From Desulfobulbus sp. (GTDB lineage Bacteria; Desulfobacterota; Desulfobulbia; Desulfobulbales; Desulfobulbaceae): 27,060 nucleotides of DNA. Below the pieces are notes generated by a model. The model did not search any database. It saw only the letters and a program-made list of their open reading frames with translations, and was not told where the DNA came from. The position numbers and the translations under genes are program-made. The stretch lies in contig JAQUEZ010000075.1 of NCBI GenBank assembly GCA_028684915.1, positions 1 to 27,060 of the forward strand, written 5' to 3'. How positions within the stretch are numbered: the stretch's first letter is position 1; every line of letters starts with the position of its first letter. Below are positions 14,592 to 23,375 of the stretch, in pieces.

Positions 14592-16937
14592 TCATTCCAT
14601 CTCAGGTGCCGAGGAAGCTACGACAACATCAAATCGGACGTAAAACTCCTTGAAGCCTTCAGCAATCCGAAATTCTGGCACCAGTAGATCGGGAACCGGG
14701 ATAAATATTCTATTCTTTGTGAATAAAGTTGTGGAAGGCATTACCGTTCCTGCTGCATCGGGCGTCTGAAGAGGCGTCTTAAGCTCGATGTCGTAATACA
14801 GAGTCAGCCCGCCAGAAGCATGGTTAAAAATGTAAACAATCCGATGGCCAGCCCAGATCACTTTCGTAGTATGGGGAAAACGAAAGAACTCCCCTTCACG
14901 TTTTAATGCTTTATCCGACAATCCGAGAAACAACTCACAGCCGTTAAGTTGTGGATACTTCTGATTTGCCACTAGAATCTTCGCAGTGCATTCGAGATCG
15001 GGTCTCATCACCGCAGGTGCGGCATCAAAATTGTTAAGATCAGAACTGGACTCTTCATCGGGTGCGGGGGATGAAACCACATCCGGCATATGCTGTTCCA
15101 GCTGCCCAATATCTGTCTTTTGAACCCGAACTGACTGCTGACCACTATGAGTTCGTGCATTTCTTATTACCTCTCCCAGATTTTTGTTACCTGAAAGAAC
15201 ATCGGCCAGCAGAGGTTCTAGTTCTCCCAGTTCGCTCTGCTCATATCGATATAGTTCACGATTTCGTTGCAGTAGCTTAAAAAGAACATCAGCACCTTGT
15301 CTCGTAGATGAAGGAACGAAGTCGGATATCTTCTTGTAGAGTTGCCCGCGCACAAAGTCCTTCACAAAGCCTGAGAAAACCTCCGGTGCAGTCCTGTAGC
15401 AATTGAGAATCGGTTGAATCGCGTTCATTCCCTTTGCGATGGATACATGAACGTTTTCGCCATCACGTTCCACAAGGATATTTACACCGTGCGTGATATC
15501 TGCTAACCGAACTGTCGCATTTGGGAGCAAGTAATCGTCACTCAATACGGTTGATATTCGGACCAGAAATGCTGCCTCTTCAAACGATAGGGATGGACCA
15601 TCATAGATCTTTGTGATAGTTGCCCTGTCAGGCACCTCTGGAAATTTTATGATTTCTCTTAGATATCGAGCGTGAACGCCTTTTCTTGGGTTTGACTGAC
15701 CGACACATAGTAGTGGTGATTCAGGCGAGGCGAATGTGTCGATCATTTGAGGGTCACGTCCCATGTAAAAGTATCCCCTCCCACCAGTCCTGATTAGAAT
15801 GTCTTCCAGTCGGACATTCTCTCCTGCAGGCAGCATCTCAATTGTGACGTTAGACGCCAATTTTAACATATTTTTAGACAGAATATATTGCATGAAGCCA
15901 TTGCTGCGATCTGCAAAGAGCGTTGCCCCAATCTTATCACTGATGGCGAACTCAGCCATCTGAATCACATTATTCAAATGTGCAATGCTGTCCCGGCTCA
16001 GGGCCTCCCGGCCAGCTGTAGGATGAAGAATCGTCAAGTTCGCCACACCGCCAAGGTTGTAGTATCCACTAACAGGTGCAGGAGCTAGGCCAAAAAAGTT
16101 CCGTAGTCCCATCAACTGCCCGGAGTTTTGAAGGAAGACGGCCTCGCCGATCACGGCCTCGCCAGCAAGGCTTAGGTTTGTCACCCTACACGCTGCTACA
16201 GCGTTTGAATCACAAAATGACTCAACTGTGCAATGGTATTCCCCAAGTTTAACATTCATCGTGCCGAGTGATTGAAAATCTCTTGTACGATGAAGATATC
16301 GCTCGTTAAGTGATTGCTGACTAATCAATGTACCGTTGATATAGATGCTGACAGGAACGTAGCGAACATACGGTTCCAAATAAGATCGAGCTTTATCGGC
16401 AGTGATAGTGTTTTGGGGATCAAGTGAAACCATCAAACGAGTTCCCGGCGTTCTTTCATCCTTCTGGCGACTCAATGAGATGCATTCCTTAGCAATGGAC
16501 AGCGCATCACGTTCTGCAGTGCTGATTAATGTTTCATCACTCGCGACAGCCCTTGTTTCGACCTTCAAGGCAGTGCAGACTCCAAAGTTTGCCATCGCAC
16601 CAATACCGAAGGTTCCAATCACTCCGGCACGCCTCGCCAACTCGCCTCGCTTACCGCTTGACCCAGCTTTCCAAAAGTTCTTTCGGAGAACCTCCTCAGG
16701 CATCCCGATGCCATTATCTTCAATTATGACTTGCTGACCAGACAGATCGACTGTGATTCTTCCTTCAGTCAAGGACGTGCCTTCGAGAGAGGCCCTCATT
16801 AGTATCGCATCATAAGCGTTCTGAACATTCTCACGCAGCATAGCCAATGGCGAGTCATATATTTCTTTTGAGAGAATCTCAAGGACTCGACTTGTCTCGA
16901 CTTCAAAGGTAATGCGCTCATCTATTAATGTACTCAT
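14592..16937 (-). CDS. GHKL ATPase, Hsp90/HtpG-like, with C-terminal extension
   Basis: The N-terminal 210 residues of this 781-residue protein form a GHKL (Bergerat) ATPase domain. LRENVQNAYDAI (34-45) carries the N box, DNGIGM (74-79) the G1 box and GTFGIGAM (108-115) the G2 box, arranged as in HtpG. A middle segment similar in size to the Hsp90 middle domain follows. The last 220 residues are beta-rich and unfamiliar (FPHTTKVIWAGHRIVYIFNH). Hsp90-like ATPases recur in anti-phage loci, probably as sensing or remodelling subunits. Here the gene overlaps the metallophosphoesterase stop by 4 nt as ATGA, so the two proteins are made together. The pairing suggests an ATPase controlling a nuclease or phosphodiesterase; the target is unknown. 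Confidence 0.8.
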   Translation of the reverse strand: MSTLIDERITFEVETSRVLEILSKEIYDSPLAMLRENVQNAYDAILMRASLEGTSLTEGRITVDLSGQQVIIEDNGIGMPEEVLRKNFWKAGSSGKRGELARRAGVIGTFGIGAMANFGVCTALKVETRAVASDETLISTAERDALSIAKECISLSRQKDERTPGTRLMVSLDPQNTITADKARSYLEPYVRYVPVSIYINGTLISQQSLNERYLHRTRDFQSLGTMNVKLGEYHCTVESFCDSNAVAACRVTNLSLAGEAVIGEAVFLQNSGQLMGLRNFFGLAPAPVSGYYNLGGVANLTILHPTAGREALSRDSIAHLNNVIQMAEFAISDKIGATLFADRSNGFMQYILSKNMLKLASNVTIEMLPAGENVRLEDILIRTGGRGYFYMGRDPQMIDTFASPESPLLCVGQSNPRKGVHARYLREIIKFPEVPDRATITKIYDGPSLSFEEAAFLVRISTVLSDDYLLPNATVRLADITHGVNILVERDGENVHVSIAKGMNAIQPILNCYRTAPEVFSGFVKDFVRGQLYKKISDFVPSSTRQGADVLFKLLQRNRELYRYEQSELGELEPLLADVLSGNKNLGEVIRNARTHSGQQSVRVQKTDIGQLEQHMPDVVSSPAPDEESSSDLNNFDAAPAVMRPDLECTAKILVANQKYPQLNGCELFLGLSDKALKREGEFFRFPHTTKVIWAGHRIVYIFNHASGGLTLYYDIELKTPLQTPDAAGTVMPSTTLFTKNRIFIPVPDLLVPEFRIAEGFKEFYVRFDVVVASSAPEME

Positions 16938-18379
16938 TTAACCCTCGCTTGGTATCTATAGCGTAATTCGCTCGCTGTTGGGTCGCTATTGCCTGCAACG
17001 ACGTCCAAGCGAAGCAACTCGCCGAGGCGCTGCTTGTCTCCCATTTCCCAGAGAGCGTCTGCAAGAAGCACGGCCTCGCTAACAGATTGTGGAGGAAATA
17101 AGCTGATAATCAGATCCGTGTCATAAGGCACAACTGTGTAACACTCTGCCAGCATTCGTCGTGCAACCCCGTCAGTCGGGGCTAGCGCAAGCAAAATGCC
17201 TCTCGCGCCATCATAGTCGTTTTGTGCAATCAACGACTCGGCTTGAGACAACTTGGAATTTAGGGAAGCCTGTGGGATCAGTGGCTTCTGGACTTCGAAG
17301 GTAAGCATGCTCGTGCAGGACTCAGCGTACCAGCCAGAGGACCAAACAGGGGAGGAAAGGGTTTCGTTGACCATTTGCCTTTGGTGAACAGTTGCGGAAA
17401 AGAAGGAAGTGTCGATTTCGATCACGTTGTATGACCTGCTGTGTCCGTGAGGAAGAGAGTGAAGTCCACCGCAGAGCGTTCCGGCACTGATGACGGTAAT
17501 CTTTCGACCAGTGCCGAAACGGAATCGCTCATCAATGAATGTTGACTTATGTTGGTGCCCGTGCAGTCCGATGCTGAAACCACAGTCGATCAACACCTGA
17601 AGGGTGTCCGCATCCATATAGTCGTCAGAGTGTGGGCCTCCAGCCGTATTGTGATGCCATACGGCTATTGGGATATACCCCTGATAACGAAGGCTCTCAA
17701 TTTCTCGTGCCGAAGCTGCTATTGCGTCAGGATGAATGCAACCAGCTTTGTGAAGCGGGTCATTGTTGTAGCAACTATTAAATGCAACAATTACGATCTC
17801 CTGAGAAGGGTAAGAGAAAATATCGTATTGCTTATCTGGTGAGAAGCTATAGTTACGTTTACCTCCATAGAAACGAAAGTAAAATTCGGCGAAGAGTTCA
17901 ATCCGACGATTATAGCCGTCGTTATCTGATAGCTTAAACAGTTGTAAGTCTTTCCAAGACCACCGATGTGTTGAGTGGGGTGAAAATAGGTCTGCTAACG
18001 CTTCATTGAGAGAGTGTGTAGATGGTGAAGAGAGAGGGGTGAGAGCTGCTAGTGTTGCTGGGAAGCTGACATCATGATTGCCAGGCACAAGAATTAACCG
18101 CTGGCGATCGCCATTGAGAAACGAATTGGCTAACTCGATAAGAAATGCTTCAGCTTCTTGATATTGCGTAGCAAGTGTATCGTTGGGTGTGGGATGAGCA
18201 GCAGGAACGCCGTAAACGATGTCTCCACTAACAACAATTAGCGACGGAGATGCAATTGCAGGCGTTCCTACGATGTAGCGATCACGATCATTAAGGAGTG
18301 AGCGCACAAGTGGCCCGTTACCAATTCCCTGAGTCGGATCACGATGAAGATCGGAAATATGCAAAATGCTGATTGCCAC
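16934..18379 (-). CDS. calcineurin-like metallophosphoesterase
   Basis: The 481-residue protein has every metal-binding motif of the calcineurin-like phosphoesterase fold: SDLH (Asp10, His12), SGD (Asp53), GNHD (101-103), WHHN (about 241-244) and GLHGHQH (271-277). It should be a two-metal hydrolase acting on phosphodiesters or phosphomonoesters, possibly nucleic acid or nucleotides. Residues after about 375 are helical and repeat-like (LSQAESLIAQNDYDGARGIL), probably for protein contacts. It starts at a GTG with GAGAGAGG about seven bases upstream. It is the first gene of a two-gene operon with the Hsp90-like ATPase. I do not recognise the pair as a named defence system, though the location argues for one. 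Confidence 0.8.
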   Translation of the reverse strand: MAISILHISDLHRDPTQGIGNGPLVRSLLNDRDRYIVGTPAIASPSLIVVSGDIVYGVPAAHPTPNDTLATQYQEAEAFLIELANSFLNGDRQRLILVPGNHDVSFPATLAALTPLSSPSTHSLNEALADLFSPHSTHRWSWKDLQLFKLSDNDGYNRRIELFAEFYFRFYGGKRNYSFSPDKQYDIFSYPSQEIVIVAFNSCYNNDPLHKAGCIHPDAIAASAREIESLRYQGYIPIAVWHHNTAGGPHSDDYMDADTLQVLIDCGFSIGLHGHQHKSTFIDERFRFGTGRKITVISAGTLCGGLHSLPHGHSRSYNVIEIDTSFFSATVHQRQMVNETLSSPVWSSGWYAESCTSMLTFEVQKPLIPQASLNSKLSQAESLIAQNDYDGARGILLALAPTDGVARRMLAECYTVVPYDTDLIISLFPPQSVSEAVLLADALWEMGDKQRLGELLRLDVVAGNSDPTASELRYRYQARVK

Positions 18380-18583
18380 AAAGCTGCCTCTCTCAAAATT
18401 CTATAATAATCGAAAATGCTGAATTTGATATTTTTTATGTCCAGCTGAAAAGTTAACATGTTTCCAATAAGTTGCAACTGACAGGAGATATCTTAACTTT
18501 GAGAATCAGACATTCACAGTGTATATTTTAAGATGAAACGAGATATGTACACGTCAAGGTAACCATTGGCCATTCATTTGACA

Positions 18584-19258
18584 TTACTCTGGCCCTAACT
18601 GCTTCAATTGTTGCAAGTATTCTATAAGGCAATGCACTTTTGTTGAAGGCATGTCTGTGTCGACTTTTACACAGTGTTTTGCCAACCGCTTGGCGTTAGC
18701 TATAGCCTGCTCAATAAGATCTTTCGTCTCTGAATAAATATCGCTGCACCCTTTCTCATAATCCGGGAAATATTTTTTTAGTTCACTAATAACCTTTTCA
18801 CAGATGGAGCCAGTTCCGGTGTCAAATTGTTTCGTCGTATAAGCAAAGTGGAGTAATAACCATAGTTCAAAACAGGGTACAGAGGTGGTGGCAATGACTG
18901 TATGTCCCTTAACTCTCTTAGTCCTGCGGATGACATCTAAGGCTTCCGCATAACTGGGGTGCTGATCCTTATCAAGGATACAATAAACTCGGTCGTACAC
19001 TTTTTCTTTACGATACTCTTCGAGGGCGAAATCGACGATGGTCCGAGGTGCTGAACCGGCGGTATTTTTCAGAATTTTTATATTAGCCGTATTCAGCTGC
19101 AGGTCATCAATTAATGCCTGGAAATAATTTGGCTCTGTTTTTTCCCCTTCGCAAACAATGAGCACCATGTCATAGGGCGATCTTCGTGCTGCTCGTCTCC
19201 GCAAGGATGCAGCGTTTTTGGCTTTGCGGCGGTGGAATAATTTATCCCCTCCACCCAT
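18584..19258 (-). CDS. rloB: RloB-like TOPRIM protein
   Basis: The 224-residue protein matches the RloB family: a basic N-terminus, then VLIVCEGEKTEPNYFQAL (the TOPRIM glutamate, Glu37), ILDKDQHPSY (the Asp-x-Asp pair, 96 and 98) and PCFELWLLLHF (131). TOPRIM nucleases cut or nick nucleic acid with Mg2+. RloA/RloB pairs were first described within type I restriction loci and resemble other ATPase-TOPRIM defence pairs such as PARIS. The start overlaps the last base of the rloA stop codon (TAATG), so translation is coupled. Conserved acidic residues are intact. Confidence 0.8.
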   Translation of the reverse strand: MGGGDKLFHRRKAKNAASLRRRAARRSPYDMVLIVCEGEKTEPNYFQALIDDLQLNTANIKILKNTAGSAPRTIVDFALEEYRKEKVYDRVYCILDKDQHPSYAEALDVIRRTKRVKGHTVIATTSVPCFELWLLLHFAYTTKQFDTGTGSICEKVISELKKYFPDYEKGCSDIYSETKDLIEQAIANAKRLAKHCVKVDTDMPSTKVHCLIEYLQQLKQLGPE

Positions 19259-20526
19259 TAGAATTTCACCTCGCCAATATATGGCAAAGCCCCGTATCGT
19301 CCTTGCAGGTATCCCTTTTCCAAAGCTTCTTTCTTCCTAGGGTGAAAATCCGTTAAAGGGTAGAGCTGAGTAGCCTTTTCCTCATCCTTCTCCATGAACC
19401 ATATCTGGTCACGACGGAGAATTTTTGCATCAAGGATAGAAGTGTCATGGGTGGAGAAAATCAGTTGGCCGTTTTTCTTATTACTGTCCTTGCTATGGAT
19501 CAGCTTGAGAAGATAACGGACTAAATGAGGATGAAAGCTATTGTCCAACTCATCAACCACAAGTATTCGGCCATTTTTTAAAAGATCAAGCCATGGCGCA
19601 GAGTAGGCAAACAGTTTCTGTGTTCCATCGGACTCTTCTCCCAGTGGCAGAGAGACATTTTTTTCCGAATCTCCAATACGATGACTGAAAAATACTTCCT
19701 TGTACGTTTTCCCCTCCAAATCATTTTTGATGGCAGCTCGCAGCTCTTCTGGCATTCCCTTTGGAAAAAGGGATAGCTCAATTTTTTTCTCTTTGATTTC
19801 AATGCCATCCACGTCAATGTCCGCATTTTGCATGAAGTTGAGAATATCGGCACAGGAGTCTTTATCCTCGCAGCTATCAGCTGAAAATGCGGGGGAAATA
19901 AGTTCGCCGTGCGGTATCGTAACCAGTTTCTTGAACCAGGTAAATACGGGCTGGAGCTGTTCGCTATTTAACTGTACAGCCGTGGAAAGGAATAGGGCGT
20001 TCGGCCGAGTATGTTCTTGCCATGTATTTTTTGAGCCAAGAAATTTACTGCCAAAATACCAACTCTCCTTTTCCCCTTTCGGGTCATAAGAACGCTCAAA
20101 CCAGCGCTGAGCCTTTGTTGTAGGATAGACCAAAAGCCATTCATGAAAAATTCTTTGTTGGGTGGCTTTAAAACCGTATTGGTAGCGGACTTTGTTTTGA
20201 ACAAAGATGATCTCAAATTCACTGGGTTGACTTGGACCCATCTCGTTGAACAAAAATGGCGTAGCATCAATACGCTCACCCGCTTGCGACTCCTTTGAGG
20301 AGGAAAGAACAAACTCCTGCATAAAGTCCAAGGCCTTGACTAGGTTGCTTTTTCCACTCCCATTAGGACCATAGATGACAGCCGAATGCAGCAATCGGGG
20401 CAAACCTATTGCTGGTGACAAAAAGCTGTTTTCTGCCTGCAGCTCTTTTGTGGTTGAGGCACTCATGTTCAAAGTTTGCCTTTCCCAGAATGAGCGAAAA
20501 TTTCTAACGCTAAATTCAATCAACAT
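19258..20526 (-). CDS. rloA: RloA-like AAA15/ABC-type ATPase
   Basis: The product begins MLIEFSVRNFRSFWERQTL, the usual start of AAA15/SMC-like ATPases. It has Walker A GPNGSGKS (53-60), a signature-like stretch PLGEESDGTQKLFAY, Walker B GRILVVDELDNSFHP, and LIFSTHDTSIL as the H-loop. About 422 residues is the normal size. I start it at 20526, which has AGGTGA just upstream, rather than at 20568. It precedes rloB with a one-base overlap. In analogous pairs the ATPase senses phage or nucleic acid and controls the TOPRIM nuclease; here that is inference. Confidence 0.85.
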   Translation of the reverse strand: MLIEFSVRNFRSFWERQTLNMSASTTKELQAENSFLSPAIGLPRLLHSAVIYGPNGSGKSNLVKALDFMQEFVLSSSKESQAGERIDATPFLFNEMGPSQPSEFEIIFVQNKVRYQYGFKATQQRIFHEWLLVYPTTKAQRWFERSYDPKGEKESWYFGSKFLGSKNTWQEHTRPNALFLSTAVQLNSEQLQPVFTWFKKLVTIPHGELISPAFSADSCEDKDSCADILNFMQNADIDVDGIEIKEKKIELSLFPKGMPEELRAAIKNDLEGKTYKEVFFSHRIGDSEKNVSLPLGEESDGTQKLFAYSAPWLDLLKNGRILVVDELDNSFHPHLVRYLLKLIHSKDSNKKNGQLIFSTHDTSILDAKILRRDQIWFMEKDEEKATQLYPLTDFHPRKKEALEKGYLQGRYGALPYIGEVKF

Positions 20527-20657
20527 TACATCACCTATCAAGTCAGCACAGTTGCGCATTAACTCCAAAAAATAATCTTAAAATGTATCTAGTCTGAATA
20601 TAATCATGTTTTTTGTGCAAAGTCTGCATTTTTTTAAATTAAATTCATTCTCCCGTG

Positions 20658-20686
20658 TTGACTTGGCCGCCTTATGAACTTAATGT
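20658..20686 (+). promoter_or_regulatory. candidate sigma70 promoter for the small ORF and CBASS operon
   Basis: TTGACT (20658-20663) and TAATGT (20681-20686) are separated by 17 bp, close to consensus. The promoter faces the small DUF2188-like ORF and the CBASS operon. Confidence 0.45.
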
Positions 20687-20775
20687 CCTCATTGGATTGC
20701 TGACAGGCTGCCATATGTGCCAATTTTTATTTCTCTTGGTACAAGATATGGTAGTTGAAAAAGCTGGAGATCATA

Positions 20776-20901
20776 ATGACACGAGGAGAAAATCAGCATG
20801 TAGCCGGGCACCCTGATGGCTGGGCGGCGAAGGGAGCTGGAAACGCCAGACAATTGGGGGAGAGATCGTTTTGTCAAAGACCGCCGGAGTCGGCAGCCTG
20901 A
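20776..20901 (+). CDS. small DUF2188-like ORF, probably truncated
   Basis: An ATG preceded by GGAG at seven bases opens a 41-residue frame containing ENQHVAGHPDGWAAKGAGNA. This closely follows the N-terminal pattern of DUF2188 proteins (QHVVPHxDGWAVKGxGNSR), which are normally about 65-75 residues long. The familiar C-terminal half is absent and the frame ends in unrelated residues (ERSFCQRPPESAA), so it looks truncated or frameshifted. It lies between the candidate promoter and the CBASS operon. DUF2188 function is unknown. It is too short for standard gene calling and could be a remnant. Confidence 0.45.
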   Translation: MTRGENQHVAGHPDGWAAKGAGNARQLGERSFCQRPPESAA

Positions 20902-20940
20902 CACAAAAGGAATCTACTTCCCACACCGGTATTCACTGGG

Positions 20941-20959
20941 TCACAATGTTTCATTGTGA
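20941..20959. promoter_or_regulatory. 8-bp hairpin upstream of Cap5
   Basis: TCACAATG and CATTGTGA are perfect complements around a TTT loop, 50 nt before the Cap5 start. No T-tract follows, so an operator or mRNA stem is more likely than a terminator. Confidence 0.4.
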
Positions 20960-21008
20960 AAAGCAGCGTATGCGTGGCGCGTAGCGGCGAATTTGTAGTG
21001 AGGATTGA

Positions 21009-22181
21009 ATGAGAAAGAACAAACAGAACATTAAGGAAGTCACCCGGTACATAAAGAAGGAAGTTGAACGGGAACTGTGGGCACGGGCTGCAGGACGTTG
21101 CCAGTTCAACGGGTGCAACCGCATACTCTACAAGTCTCCGGTAACTCAAGAGCGGGTGAATATTTCAGAGAAGGCTCACATCTATTCGTTTTCTGAAGAT
21201 GGTCCACGGGGATGGGGACCATTCAAAAAAAACCCTCAAAGCCTTAATGACGTCGGCAATCTGATGCTTATGTGTCATGACTGCCACGCGACCATCGACC
21301 AAGATAAAGACGGTTCCAAGTATTCTGCATCGCTGCTGCAGCAATGGAAAAAGGAACATGAACACAGAGTTGTCACGGTTACGGGCATTGCAGCCAACAG
21401 GAAATCTCATGTGGTTTTCTACGGCAGCAACATCGGTGAGCAACGATCTCCGCTTCAGCAGGAAGATTCCATGGAAGCAATGTTTCCGGAGCGCTATCCG
21501 GTATCGGAAAACTCTGTCTGCCTTTCCATGTCATGCTCCCATGAAGACAAAACGGCTGCGTTCTGGGAATCGGAATCGGATCATCTGAAACGGGTCTTTG
21601 ATCAGAAGGTTTTGCCTTTGATTGAAAGTGACCAGACAAAGCATTTCTCGCTATTCTCTCTGGCCCCGATGCCTTTATTGATCCAACTCGGGGCGCTTTT
21701 CACGGACAAGATTTCCGTGGATACCTATCAGCCGATCAGAGAGCCGAAAGGCTGGCATTGGCAGGAATTTCCTGATGGGTTCGAATTCATTATCAAGCAG
21801 CCTGAAGAGGTCGATGGAGCCCCGGTTCTGGTCATTTCTTTGAGCGACATTATCAATCATGAACGGATCAGAACGATCATGGGTGGACAGGTTTCTGTAT
21901 GGGAGTTGACTGTGCCGGAAGAACACCTCGGCAACGATAATATCCGTAACAGTGCGCAGCTTTCCATGATGCGGAGCATTATTCGAAAACTCATGGTTCT
22001 GATTAAGAATGTACATGGGTCTACTACTCCACTTTCCGTTTTCCCGGCAATGGCTGTCTCCTGTTCCATCGAGATGGGAAGAGCAAGGATGCCAAAAGCG
22101 GATATGCCGTGGATTATTTATGACCAGAACAACAAAGAGAAGAAGTTTATAAAAGCGATAACAATAGGAGACAGCCAATGA
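21009..22181 (+). CDS. cap5: Cap5-like CBASS effector: HNH nuclease fused to SAVED
   Basis: The N-terminal about 120 residues form an HNH nuclease: a Cys pair in GRCQFNGCN (31, 36), the AHIYSFSEDGPRG segment with His57, then NLMLMCHDCHATID with Asn84, Cys89, Cys92 and His93. The remaining 260 residues fit a SAVED ligand-binding domain, which senses cyclic oligonucleotides and triggers DNA degradation. Length (390 aa) is normal for Cap5. GAGG lies five bases before the ATG. The stop overlaps the CD-NTase start as ATGA, so the effector is the first gene of the CBASS operon. The SAVED assignment rests on context and domain size more than on motifs. Confidence 0.85.
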   Translation: MRKNKQNIKEVTRYIKKEVERELWARAAGRCQFNGCNRILYKSPVTQERVNISEKAHIYSFSEDGPRGWGPFKKNPQSLNDVGNLMLMCHDCHATIDQDKDGSKYSASLLQQWKKEHEHRVVTVTGIAANRKSHVVFYGSNIGEQRSPLQQEDSMEAMFPERYPVSENSVCLSMSCSHEDKTAAFWESESDHLKRVFDQKVLPLIESDQTKHFSLFSLAPMPLLIQLGALFTDKISVDTYQPIREPKGWHWQEFPDGFEFIIKQPEEVDGAPVLVISLSDIINHERIRTIMGGQVSVWELTVPEEHLGNDNIRNSAQLSMMRSIIRKLMVLIKNVHGSTTPLSVFPAMAVSCSIEMGRARMPKADMPWIIYDQNNKEKKFIKAITIGDSQ

Positions 22182-23371
22182 TTACCAATGAACAAAAACG
22201 AGTCGTAATAGACAACATGGTCAAATTGCTGGAACTCCCCGATTCGGCCTATGACAAAGCCCGCAAAAGATATGAGGATCTCGGGGAGTGGTTTGACCGC
22301 GATGAATCAGCAATGTCGGAAAACAATCCGCATATTTTCCCGCAAGGATCGTTCCGCCTTGGCACAGCGATACGCCCACTTGATGAAAGCGAAGACTATG
22401 ACCTTGATCTTGCCTGCAAGCTCCGGGTCGGAATAAGCAAGGAAAGTTATACCCAGGAATCTCTTAAAAAACTGATTGGTGTTGAGCTAGAATCCTATCG
22501 GAAAGCCCGTGGCATCAAAAGTAAACTGGAATCGAAGCATCGCTGCTGGCGTCTTGAGTATCAGGATGATCTCAGTTTTCACATGGATATAGTTCCTTGT
22601 ATTCCTGCAGATGAAAAACGGCAAACAGCAATATTGGAGTCTATCCGCAAGACAGGATTAGACGAGTTTGTGGCCGAGTCTGCATCCCAAACTACGATAT
22701 CCATAACGGATGATCTGCACAAGGGATACAAGCATATATGCGATGACTGGAACATCAGTAATCCTGAAGGATATGCCAACTGGTTTGAATACCGTATGAA
22801 TCCTCAGCAAACCAGAATCTGTCTGGAAAAGGCTCAGGTGGATGATGTGCCCTTGTTCAATAAAAAAACACCTTTGCAACGGGTTATTCAGATTCTGAAG
22901 CGTCATCGTGACAACTGGAGCAAGGACAACCCGGATTCCAAGCCTATTTCAATCATCATAACGACACTGGCCGCCAGAGCCTATAACGGTGAGACCGATA
23001 TCGTTGCAGCCCTCGGTAATGTCCTTGAAAAGATGGGTAGTTTGGTAAACCCGACAAGACCACGAGTTCCCAACCCTGTTGACCCTGAAGAGGACTTTGC
23101 CGACCGCTGGTATAGACAAGATTGTTTGCACTTGCGACTGGAGGACCATTTCAATGCTTGGCTATTGCAGGCGAAAATTGATTTTCAACACATTACATCC
23201 ACGACTGATACGGAATTTATCTGTGAACAGATCGATGAGAAATTTTCGTTGCGAGTTAATGAATCGGAGCTGAAGAAGCAGCTAGGGATTGGCTCTGCCA
23301 GCGTTAACATCATAACTCCAAAAACGCACACGATTGACCGGCAAGACTCGGCCAGACCATGGGAATGGTAG
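22178..23371 (+). CDS. CD-NTase (cGAS-like nucleotidyltransferase) of CBASS
   Basis: This 397-residue enzyme makes the cyclic nucleotide signal of CBASS. It has FPQGSFRLGTAIRP (the GS motif at 57-58), EDYDLDL (acidic residues 73-77 with the catalytic Asp-x-Asp) and SFHMDIVP (third Asp, about 137). A helical C-terminal core follows. Which clade it belongs to, and so which nucleotide it makes, cannot be fixed by eye. Cap5 partners described elsewhere respond to 3',2'-cGAMP made by CdnG enzymes, so that is the leading possibility. The protein ends RPWEW, whereas CD-NTases conjugated by the E2 machinery usually end in Gly or Ala. Confidence 0.9.
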   Translation: MITNEQKRVVIDNMVKLLELPDSAYDKARKRYEDLGEWFDRDESAMSENNPHIFPQGSFRLGTAIRPLDESEDYDLDLACKLRVGISKESYTQESLKKLIGVELESYRKARGIKSKLESKHRCWRLEYQDDLSFHMDIVPCIPADEKRQTAILESIRKTGLDEFVAESASQTTISITDDLHKGYKHICDDWNISNPEGYANWFEYRMNPQQTRICLEKAQVDDVPLFNKKTPLQRVIQILKRHRDNWSKDNPDSKPISIIITTLAARAYNGETDIVAALGNVLEKMGSLVNPTRPRVPNPVDPEEDFADRWYRQDCLHLRLEDHFNAWLLQAKIDFQHITSTTDTEFICEQIDEKFSLRVNESELKKQLGIGSASVNIITPKTHTIDRQDSARPWEW

Positions 23372-23375
23372 CTAA

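Larger units (their letters stand above)
20527..21008. other. divergent intergenic region between rloAB and CBASS operons
   Basis: This 480-nt interval contains a good candidate plus-strand promoter (20658-20686), a small DUF2188-like ORF (20776-20901) and a perfect hairpin TCACAATG/CATTGTGA (20941-20959) shortly before the Cap5 start. The minus-strand promoter for rloA must lie in its left part, but I could not place one. Confidence 0.45.

Noticed and set aside
20689..20904. Minus-strand frame upstream of the CBASS operon
   Set aside because: Antisense to the DUF2188-like ORF and without family features.
20527..21008. Possible retron-type noncoding RNA in the long divergent intergenic region
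   Set aside because: No reverse transcriptase gene nearby, and the hairpin at 20941-20959 is too short for an msr-msd structure.
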